From NCBI GenBank assembly GCA_026981655.1, contig JALSIJ010000046.1, positions 31,717 to 95,716 of the forward strand: a stretch of DNA of 64,000 nucleotides, read 5' to 3'. The position numbers and the translations under genes were made by a program. Positions 57,840-64,000 of this stretch are shown piece after piece. How positions within the stretch are numbered: the first letter of the stretch is position 1; every line of letters begins with the position of its first letter. This DNA comes from Rhizobiaceae bacterium. GTDB lineage: Bacteria > Pseudomonadota > Alphaproteobacteria > Rhizobiales > Rhizobiaceae. The notes below the pieces were generated by a model, which was given only the letters and a program-made list of their open reading frames with translations, was not told where the DNA came from and did no database searches.

Positions 57840-59175
57840 CAGGCAACAAAGCAGCCAGTTCAGGACCGTGATCAAGCCCGGTCAATGCCTGGCGAAGCGG
57901 CATAAACAGCGCTCTGCCCTTTAATCCGGTTGCCTCTTTTATTGTGGTTGTCCAGCTCTTCCATGTGCCTTGGTCAAATTCGCCATCCGGTAGAAGCTCA
58001 CGCGCAGCTGCCCAAATCGGGCTATTCTTATCTTCAATTACCGGCGAATAATTGCCTTCGACAATCTCCTGCCATTCGAGCGCATCACCAACCTTTTGCA
58101 GGTTGCCACGAACAGCCAGCCAAAAGCTCTCATCTTGCTCTACACCAAGTGCTGCAAGCCGGTCTTTAACATCATCATAGTCCATCGCATGAACCAGTTT
58201 GGCGCTCAGGCTCTCTAATTCCACCTGATCGAAACGCGCCGCAGACTTGGTGACAGTTGTTAAATCAAACAGTTCCATCAATGCCGCCATATCAGCGCAG
58301 GGCTCAACCGATTTGGATGTGCCAATAATAGAGGCAAGCGTTGCAACCGCCATTGGCTCTATGCCGTCTTCACGCAAGCTTGCCAATGAAAGCGAACCCA
58401 GGCGTTTGGAAAGCCCTTCGCCACTGGCTGAAATGAGCAAATTATGGTGGCCGAAAACCGGGGCGACAGCACCGAGCGCCTTAAACACTGTAATTTGGGC
58501 GCCGGTATTGGTCACATGATCATCGCCACGAATAATATGCGTAACACCCATATCAATATCGTCAACAACCGACGGCAGGGTATAAAGATAGGTGCCATCT
58601 TCGCGAATAAGAACCGGGTCGGAGAGCGATGCAAGATCGACAATTTGATTGCCGCGCACAAGATCATCCCAGGCGATTTCACACCGCGAGGTTTTGGCCG
58701 GATCATCAGCAAAATTCGGCAACAAAAAGCGCCAATGCGGTTTGCGCCCTTCAGCCTCCAGCCTGGCCCGATCTTCATCCGTTAAACGCAATCCCGTACG
58801 ATCATAGATCGGCGGTAATCCGCGCGCCATCAAGCGTTTACGTTTACGGTCTATCTCATCGGCGGTTTCATAACAGGCATAAAGTAGCCCGGCTTTCTTC
58901 AACGTTTCTGCGGCCGCATCATAAGATGCAATGCGTTCAGACTGACGTTCAACCACATCAGGTTTAATGCCCAGCCAATCCAGATCGCGAGCTATATTTT
59001 CCGCATATTCTAGTTTGGAACGAACGGCATCCGTATCATCAAAGCGCAATATAAATGTGCCGTCATTCTGCTTGGCATATAGCCAGTTAAACAATGCAGG
59101 ACGGGCATTACCAATATGGATATTACCGGTAGGTGAAGGCGCAAAACGCAGGATTGGTTTATCAAAGTTTTTCAT
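57802..59175 (-). CDS. gltX: glutamate--tRNA ligase (second copy)
   Basis: A 457-residue class I synthetase. HIGH-like [18 protein letters not shown] lies near residue 11 and the KMSKS-like [10 protein letters not shown] near residue 240; the C-terminal anticodon-binding domain is present. The ATG at 59175 is used because relatives start a few residues before RFAPSPTG; the longer TTG reading from 59229 would add 18 residues. It is distant in sequence from the first copy. It may be the GltX2 type that charges tRNA-Gln with glutamate for later amidation. Confidence 0.93.
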   Translation of the reverse strand: MKNFDKPILRFAPSPTGNIHIGNARPALFNWLYAKQNDGTFILRFDDTDAVRSKLEYAENIARDLDWLGIKPDVVERQSERIASYDAAAETLKKAGLLYACYETADEIDRKRKRLMARGLPPIYDRTGLRLTDEDRARLEAEGRKPHWRFLLPNFADDPAKTSRCEIAWDDLVRGNQIVDLASLSDPVLIREDGTYLYTLPSVVDDIDMGVTHIIRGDDHVTNTGAQITVFKALGAVAPVFGHHNLLISASGEGLSKRLGSLSLASLREDGIEPMAVATLASIIGTSKSVEPCADMAALMELFDLTTVTKSAARFDQVELESLSAKLVHAMDYDDVKDRLAALGVEQDESFWLAVRGNLQKVGDALEWQEIVEGNYSPVIEDKNSPIWAAARELLPDGEFDQGTWKSWTTTIKEATGLKGRALFMPLRQALTGLDHGPELAALLPVIGRERTLRRLP

Positions 59176-59225
59176 GCCTGCGCAATAAACCGCACGCACA
59201 GTAAATGCAACCACATCTGACGAAA

Positions 59226-60455
59226 TCAATATGCCTGTTCAAACGCCAATTGACGACGCTTGAACTCTTTTGTACAGAATATCAGTGTCAAAGATGCAAG
59301 AAAACAATACGCCGCCATACCAATAAACTGGCTTTCTAACGACACGCCAAAATCAATCAACCAACCAACGACACCGGGTCCAAGGGCAGAAAATAGCACC
59401 ATTAAAGCCGTTACCAATGACCGGATGGAGCCAAGGTGTTTGGTGCCGTAAATTTCCGGCCAAAGTGAGCCATATAGCAAAGTAATTATTCCGGTGCTGA
59501 TGCCCATCAATGTCATAAATAATATCAGGGCCACGGGTGCTGTAACCAAAGCCAGCGCAAGACAACCAAGACCAACAGGCACCAAGAATATAGGCAAAAG
59601 GCTAACAGCATTTGTGCGATCAACAAACAGTCCGGATACCAGAGACGACAATACGGAAACAATCGTTAGCCACAAAAACGTAAGGGCGAACAATTCAATC
59701 GACCACCCGCGCAAGGCAAGCAGATAATCCTGATGAAAAAATATCGCAGTGCCAATAAAAGGCGGTGCCAATACACCTATATTGGTAATCCAGAACAGCG
59801 GGTCACGCAGCATCTCAGAACGTGTCCACTGGCGAACATTACTCACTTCCTCTCCATCAACTTCGCTTTGCGGCTCACGCTCGACCCACATAAGGGCTGA
59901 AATTGCCGGCAGTGCTACAACAAGCACAACAATAGCAGCAGCAAGCCAGGCATCACGCCACCCGAGAATTGCGACCCCTGATACAAATGTTACCGGTAAA
60001 AACGCCTGACCAGCGGTAAATCCAAGTGAGGCAATGGAGACAGATTTTCCGCGATTTTCCGCATACCATCGCCCCATCGCAGTAATCGAAATATGGGTCA
60101 TCATGCCCTGCCCGAACAGGCGCAAACCAAACAGAGCCAGCACCAGCACAAATATCGATTGTGATTTTGCCAGCGCCAGACAGGCAATGGCGAGACCAAT
60201 TACCGTAATTGTAACAACTTTTACGACGGAATAATGGTCAACAATCTGGCCGACAAACGGAAAAACCAATGCGCTAGCCAGCGTGGCGATCATATAGATA
60301 CTACCATATTCGCCAGATGTCAGATTGAATGCCTCGCGAATGTGACCTGTCGATAGGGCGATATAGAACGTCTGACCGAAGCTCGAAAACATCGTCAGCA
60401 GAAAACCGCCCAGCAGCCAACGCAAATTTGATCGAATAAAACCGAAATACGACAT
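59226..60455 (-). CDS. MFS transporter
   Basis: A transporter of about 409 residues with 12 hydrophobic helices and a central hydrophilic loop ([19 protein letters not shown]). The loop between helices 2 and 3 has [13 protein letters not shown], the MFS A-like motif. It looks like the oxalate/formate or monocarboxylate type of MFS, but the substrate is not evident. The start is uncertain; ATG 60455 puts the first helix near the N-terminus, while TTG 60521 would add 22 residues. The gltX copy starts right after its stop. Confidence 0.85.
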   Translation of the reverse strand: MSYFGFIRSNLRWLLGGFLLTMFSSFGQTFYIALSTGHIREAFNLTSGEYGSIYMIATLASALVFPFVGQIVDHYSVVKVVTITVIGLAIACLALAKSQSIFVLVLALFGLRLFGQGMMTHISITAMGRWYAENRGKSVSIASLGFTAGQAFLPVTFVSGVAILGWRDAWLAAAIVVLVVALPAISALMWVEREPQSEVDGEEVSNVRQWTRSEMLRDPLFWITNIGVLAPPFIGTAIFFHQDYLLALRGWSIELFALTFLWLTIVSVLSSLVSGLFVDRTNAVSLLPIFLVPVGLGCLALALVTAPVALILFMTLMGISTGIITLLYGSLWPEIYGTKHLGSIRSLVTALMVLFSALGPGVVGWLIDFGVSLESQFIGMAAYCFLASLTLIFCTKEFKRRQLAFEQAY

Positions 60456-60540
60456 GAAAAACATCAAAAAATGGAAGAAAGCCAAACACGAAAATGTTCG
60501 ACTAACAAACGCTATGCGCAATATAAATAAATAGCAATCC

Positions 60541-60650
60541 TAAAGCTTGTCTCCAAAAAGTGGAGACTGGTTTTTGGAATCAAGACATGCGCCAACAAAT
60601 AGAGCTTGTCTCCTAAAAGCGGGGCCGGTTTTAGGAAGTAAGACATACAA
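60541..60650. repeat. REP-like palindromic repeats, copies 2 and 3 in tandem
   Basis: Copy 2 has the stem TCCAAAAA (60552-60559) and TTTTTGGA (60571-60578); copy 3 has TCCTAAAA (60611-60618) and TTTTAGGA (60629-60636). Both are preceded by AGCTTGTC and followed by AAGACAT, as in copy 1 at 9791. Copy 2 differs from the others at both sides of the stem so that pairing is kept. Confidence 0.8.
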
Positions 60651-60730
60651 ATATCGCATATCAAATGCGGAGGGTTGAATACGATTTGTTTTAGCAAAAC
60701 CGAGCAATAGAAACCGTCGCAATTCTGGGC

Positions 60731-60820
60731 AAAAAAAACCCGGGCAAACGATCAACGTAGGTGCCCGGGAAAGGTAATAAGTCAGGGGAGAAAAGCTGAC
60801 TTAGAGTTCTAAAACTCAAG
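60731..60820 (-). ncRNA. candidate trans-acting small RNA
   Basis: Read on the minus strand, a transcript of about 88 bases starting near 60818 has three stem-loops: CTTGAGTT/AACTC(T)AAG (60801-60820), AAGTCAG/CTGACTT (60779-60802) with the loop CTTTTCTCCC, and CCCGGGC/GCCCGGG (60739-60769) followed by eight T, a strong terminator. The first two compete at the shared AAG. The pyrimidine-rich loop resembles the anti-Shine-Dalgarno loops of alphaproteobacterial small RNAs. A promoter lies upstream. Confidence 0.6.
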
Positions 60821-60824
60821 CGAA

Positions 60825-60853
60825 TATATATACATTTATTTGAATATTAGCAA
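60825..60853 (-). promoter_or_regulatory. promoter of the sRNA candidate
   Basis: TTGCTA (60848-60853) and TATATA (60825-60830) are spaced 17 bases apart on the minus strand, about seven bases before the predicted RNA start. Confidence 0.55.
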
Positions 60854-60878
60854 GCATTAATTTTCACATTGCTAATAT
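60844..60878. promoter_or_regulatory. 10-bp inverted repeat overlapping the sRNA -35 element
   Basis: ATATTAGCAA (60844-60853) and TTGCTAATAT (60869-60878) are exact reverse complements with a 15-base spacer. The proximal half covers the -35 of the sRNA promoter, which suits control by a dimeric regulator. Confidence 0.45.
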
Positions 60879-61028
60879 ATAAGCATTTCACTATAAGGCG
60901 TTGCTTTAAAACATGAATGCAGAAAATTATCGCGTCAGCAGTCAGCAATTTAAAAAATTTATTGCCCAACAATGGAACAAATATACAATTCTATGAGATT
61001 ACTCACCGAATCGATACTTATTGGGTTC

Positions 61029-62426
61029 TCATAAAGTCGGCATTTTCACACGCCGAACAAATTCAACAAACTCATCGGCCCATTTATTGGTGGCTGAATT
61101 CCTCATATGGCAGAACCCCGCAAGCAAATTACCTTGAATAATACCATCGAAATTACCATCAATCCCCTGCCCGCGCAAAATCTGATATGCAAATCTCGTC
61201 GCAACAGGCAGATTTTTAATCCGGGCAAAATGAAATTCGTGCGCCGGAACGCTTGCCACATCATTAGTAGTTTTATCAACCAGCCAAGGGTGGTCATCCG
61301 TCGCTTTAAGCCTGGAATATCCACGCCCCTGCGGGCGTTCGCACATTATAGCATCACCGCCAATAGCACCGACCATATCGAAAGTCTCGCCGTCCCAACT
61401 CAAGCTCTTGCACAAATACATCAGCCCGCCACATTCGGCATAGGCAGGCATACCATTTTCAATTTTTTTCTTAATATCAACGCGAAGCGAAATATTTGCC
61501 GACAATGCCCGCATATGAGTTTCAGGAAAACCGCCCCCGATGAAAAGCCCATCAGCATCGGGCACTTGACTATCGTTAAGCGCATCGAAAAATACCAGTT
61601 CCGCACCGGCGCCTTGTAAGGCCTCAAAATCATCAGGATAATAATAGGTAAAAGCGCTGTCACGGGCGATGGCGATTTTCACATCTGGCCTGGTGTCTGG
61701 TTGAGGCGCAAGATCATGCCCATTTGCTGGCAGCGAAAGCGATCTGCCCTGCTGAGCAATTTCCACCATATGATCAATATTAACGCTTGAGGCGATGGTA
61801 TCATACAGCCCGGCCAGACGCCGTTCCAGTTCCGCAATTTCATTCGGCGTAGTAAGCCCCAAATGCCGTTCGTTGATTGATATTTTCTCATTGCGCCCAA
61901 CCGCACCCAGCACCGGTATATCCGTATAATGCTCAACGGCGGCCCGCAGTTTTCCCTCATGGCGAGGCCCGCCAACCTTGTTTAAGATCACTCCTGCAAT
62001 TTCGACTTCAGGATCAAATATCTGGTAGCCACGAAGCAAGGGGGCAATGCCACGCGTCGTGCCGGTCGTATCAATGACAAGAACCACCGGCGAGCCAAGC
62101 AATTTTGCAAGTGCCGCGTTGGAATCACTTCCCTCAAGGTCGACCCCGTCAAACAAACCTTTGTTGCTTTCAATCAGCCCAAGATCAGCACCCGAAATTT
62201 CGCGGGCAAATAGCCCGGTGATCTCACCCTGATCCATCGTATTAAAATCAAGATTGTAACAAGGTCTTCCAGACGCACGCGCAAGCCACATCGGGTCGAT
62301 GTAATCCGGCCCCTTTTTGAAACTTTGAACAATGGCACCACGCCGCGTCAGCGCACCCGCAAGCCCAACTGAAATCGTGGTTTTACCGGAAGATTTATGC
62401 GCGGCTGCAATAAAAATATGCGCCAT
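61029..62426 (-). CDS. CbiA-like amidase, probable siroheme amidase DsrN
   Basis: A 465-residue ATP-dependent glutamine amidotransferase of the cobyrinate a,c-diamide synthase family. The N-terminal P-loop is AAAHKSSGKTTISVG (7-21), then KKGPDYIDPMWLA (37-49) and SNKGLFDGVDLEG (88-100); the C-terminal GATase domain has the nucleophile Cys332 in YAECGGLMYL. No cobalamin genes lie beside it. It ends a gene run that includes an NrfD-like membrane protein, and in sulfur oxidisers the CbiA-like DsrN follows DsrP in the dsr operon and makes siroheme amide for DsrAB. That role is inferred; vitamin B12 synthesis is the alternative. Confidence 0.8.
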   Translation of the reverse strand: MAHIFIAAAHKSSGKTTISVGLAGALTRRGAIVQSFKKGPDYIDPMWLARASGRPCYNLDFNTMDQGEITGLFAREISGADLGLIESNKGLFDGVDLEGSDSNAALAKLLGSPVVLVIDTTGTTRGIAPLLRGYQIFDPEVEIAGVILNKVGGPRHEGKLRAAVEHYTDIPVLGAVGRNEKISINERHLGLTTPNEIAELERRLAGLYDTIASSVNIDHMVEIAQQGRSLSLPANGHDLAPQPDTRPDVKIAIARDSAFTYYYPDDFEALQGAGAELVFFDALNDSQVPDADGLFIGGGFPETHMRALSANISLRVDIKKKIENGMPAYAECGGLMYLCKSLSWDGETFDMVGAIGGDAIMCERPQGRGYSRLKATDDHPWLVDKTTNDVASVPAHEFHFARIKNLPVATRFAYQILRGQGIDGNFDGIIQGNLLAGFCHMRNSATNKWADEFVEFVRRVKMPTL

Positions 62427-62432
62427 GATAGG

Positions 62433-63443
62433 CTACGCGACAGCAGGCAGCTGGTTCTTGTCCCGGTCAGCCCACATGGTTTCAGCCAATTGCTGGGCGG
62501 CGTCCATGCTATCAACCTGCCCCATCAATTTAAGCGCAATTGCCAAAGTACCGGTAACAGAGGCTTCCGCATATTCATGCTCTTTTTCACCGCGCCATAC
62601 GGCCGCCAGATCGGCTATATCCATGTGTTCATCCGCAGCATAATGCCCGCTCTCAAGCAAGCGTGGCCAAACTTCAACTTCCGGCTCTTTTTTCCCTTCC
62701 CGGGTCGTCCAAACTTCTGTCGGTTTGTTGGGACGACGTTCAATTTCGCCACCCTCACCACGAAAAACGGATGCATTAGGCTGGCCCATCAATTGGGCCG
62801 CCCCCGCATGAACATCCATAAACCCGCGATGGAAAATACCCTGCATCATGGCAGGTGCATTAAACGGATTAAGCATGCGAGAAAAACTGTGAACCGGCGA
62901 ACGCAATCCAAGAATGGGGCGCAGACCAATCAGATCTTTCAAACGCGGAACAATATTTTCAAGCGGCACATAGGTGAAATTATTGCGGATAATCTGTGTT
63001 GCCGCCTCTTCAAGGCTGGAGGCAATAGGAAAGCCCAGCGCTTCTAAACATTCGCGCGTATAAACGCGTCCCGGTGTATGGCCCTCGGTTCCGTGCATAA
63101 ATACCTTGTAACCATTCTTCGCCAGAACCAATGCCGATAGTAAAAACCAGGGCAGTTGGCGGCGTTTACCCGCATAGGAAGACCAGTCAATATCAACTGC
63201 TGGAATACTCTCCGGCACATTCATGGTTGATTGCGCACCAATCGCAAAGCCGGCAATTTCATCCGGCGTTTCTTCCTTCAGGCGCATTAACATCAAAAAT
63301 GCACCCACCTGCTCCGGCTCCACTTCGCCACGCAAAATCATGCCCATAGATTCAATAGACTCTTCAAGCGTAAATGAACGCGTTTTGGTTTTACCACGCG
63401 CCAATATAGCGATGAATTTTGAGAACGGATGCGCCTCTTGCAT
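62433..63443 (-). CDS. TrpD2-like (glycosyltransferase-family) protein
   Basis: A protein of about 336 residues with the fold of anthranilate phosphoribosyltransferase: an N-terminal helical part (EESIESMGMILRGEVEPEQVGAF read in pieces) and a nucleotide-binding part with FMHGTEGHTPGRVYT and LRSPVHSFSRMLNP. It lacks the full glycine-rich GTGGD loop of TrpD; TrpD2/YbiB-type proteins bind nucleic acids in E. coli. The ATG at 63443 has AGGA eight bases upstream. It lies six bases before the CbiA-like gene and 53 bases after the NrfD-like gene, so they form one operon. Its role there is unknown. Confidence 0.82.
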   Translation of the reverse strand: MQEAHPFSKFIAILARGKTKTRSFTLEESIESMGMILRGEVEPEQVGAFLMLMRLKEETPDEIAGFAIGAQSTMNVPESIPAVDIDWSSYAGKRRQLPWFLLSALVLAKNGYKVFMHGTEGHTPGRVYTRECLEALGFPIASSLEEAATQIIRNNFTYVPLENIVPRLKDLIGLRPILGLRSPVHSFSRMLNPFNAPAMMQGIFHRGFMDVHAGAAQLMGQPNASVFRGEGGEIERRPNKPTEVWTTREGKKEPEVEVWPRLLESGHYAADEHMDIADLAAVWRGEKEHEYAEASVTGTLAIALKLMGQVDSMDAAQQLAETMWADRDKNQLPAVA

Positions 63444-63496
63444 GGTTTTTCCTAACATTTGGAACTTACAAAGATCGTTCTATTGCGGCCTTCTAT

Positions 63497-64000
63497 TTAC
63501 TTGGCAGCACTATGATGGGGGTCAACGGCACTGTCAGCAAGGCTTTTTGGCACGATTTTAAATACTTTCATACCCACAAGGGTCAGAGCAATAGCAATCG
63601 CCATGCCACCCAGTCCAAGCATTAGCTCAGCCAAGCTTGGCGTATATTGCCCAAATTGCCCATCCATCCAACTGCTTTGAACTTCATAACCGGGAAACAG
63701 CATCAATGGGAAAGCTTGCCCGCCAATCACGATTACATACACTTGGGCAAACCCACCCGCGATTATCATCAATGCAGACAGGACAATTGCCGGCCGTTTT
63801 TTACCCATTGTTGGGTGCAGCAATAGCAAAATTGGTATAATATTGCCGATCAGGATATGACCGAACCAGAACAATTGGGTATAAATTCCACCATCCAGCA
63901 AAATAAAGCGCTCATAGCTATGGTGCTCAGTTGCATAAAGGCTGGTTAGGTGTTGGGCCAATGTAAAATACAGAACGACCGCTGCGAATATCGCCAGCAA
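63497..64000 (-). CDS. NrfD/PsrC-family membrane protein, partial, DsrP-like
   Basis: The last 167 residues of a polytopic membrane protein whose start lies beyond the window. Four hydrophobic helices are visible, with HILIGNIIPILLLLHPTMGK, a GGQAFPLMLFPG segment, YTPSLAELMLGLGG and the end KSLADSAVDPHH. These proteins exchange electrons between quinones and periplasmic or cytoplasmic redox partners. The C-terminus resembles DsrP as I recall it, and a CbiA-like gene follows, as in dsr operons. PsrC, SoeC and other NrfD proteins are alternatives. Confidence 0.8.
   Translation of the reverse strand: MLAIFAAVVLYFTLAQHLTSLYATEHHSYERFILLDGGIYTQLFWFGHILIGNIIPILLLLHPTMGKKRPAIVLSALMIIAGGFAQVYVIVIGGQAFPLMLFPGYEVQSSWMDGQFGQYTPSLAELMLGLGGMAIAIALTLVGMKVFKIVPKSLADSAVDPHHSAAK

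Larger units (their letters stand above)
60456..61028. other. 573-base intergenic region with repeats and an sRNA candidate
   Basis: Holds two tandem REP-like hairpins (60541-60650), an sRNA candidate with promoter and terminator (60731-60820), a 10-bp inverted repeat (60844-60878), and about 150 bases of AT-rich sequence with nothing recognised. No protein gene is supported. Confidence 0.6.

Noticed and set aside
61029..62426. Naming the CbiA-like gene cobB/cbiA for vitamin B12 synthesis
   Set aside because: No cobalamin gene nearby and the neighbours fit dsrN better; left without a symbol because neither is proven.
1..64000. CRISPR array, rRNA genes, prophage or intact insertion sequence
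   Set aside because: No regularly spaced repeats, no rRNA-like sequence, and no integrase or transposase was found.

Overview
The window looks like a chromosomal segment of an alphaproteobacterium, most likely of the order Hyphomicrobiales (Rhizobiales). The reasons are the rpsB-tsf-pyrH-frr-uppS-cdsA-rseP-bamA-lpxD-fabZ-lpxA-lpxI-lpxB series next to gltA and gltX, the use of LpxI rather than LpxH, the AcpXL very-long-chain lipid A acyl genes, a DUF2865 protein, two full-length GltX enzymes and an RpsB with a C-terminal extension. Family calls rest on motif and family recognition; no database search was possible.

Layout. 1-2500: thyA, a small lipoprotein and folA on the minus strand, then a YHS-domain protein. 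2675-4480: alanine dehydrogenase divergent from an Lrp/AsnC regulator, with a good Lrp-type box between them. 4482-9792: comEC, gltX and gltA. 9906-23337: a long minus-strand block for lipid A, outer membrane assembly, phospholipid and undecaprenyl precursors and translation. 23553-28095: tenA, dnaE and a 32-residue membrane protein. 28303-34973: an M3 oligopeptidase, a membrane protein, a Sel1-repeat protein, galM and gabD. 35437-46268: the AcpXL lipid A acyl-chain genes, split in two by an insertion of an L,D-transpeptidase, a Tat-exported multicopper oxidase with a CueR-type promoter and a YdcF protein; mazG closes this block. 46325-56558: a 2-aminoethylphosphonate locus with an ABC transporter, an EamA permease, phnY, phnA, phnW and a divergent LysR regulator. 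56709-60455: a DUF2865 protein, a second gltX and an MFS transporter. 61029-64000: a CbiA/DsrN-like amidase, a TrpD2-like protein and the C-terminal part of an NrfD/DsrP-like membrane protein cut by the window edge.

How the genes work together. The central block makes the lipid A core (LpxA, LpxD, LpxI, LpxB) and installs outer membrane proteins (BamA, RseP). The AcpXL set makes and attaches the C28 secondary acyl chain. PhnW, PhnY and PhnA should convert 2-aminoethylphosphonate through phosphonoacetaldehyde and phosphonoacetate to acetate and phosphate, with uptake by the adjacent ABC system.

The most interesting part is the right end. The order NrfD-like, TrpD2-like, CbiA-like fits the tail of a reverse dissimilatory sulfite reductase (dsr) operon (DsrP and siroheme amidase DsrN), which would make this a sulfur oxidiser. 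Only the tail is visible, so this stays an inference. About 210 bases beyond the CbiA-like gene lies a convincing small RNA candidate with its own promoter, a hairpin with a pyrimidine-rich anti-Shine-Dalgarno-like loop, and a strong terminator. No tRNA, rRNA, CRISPR array or intact insertion sequence was seen.
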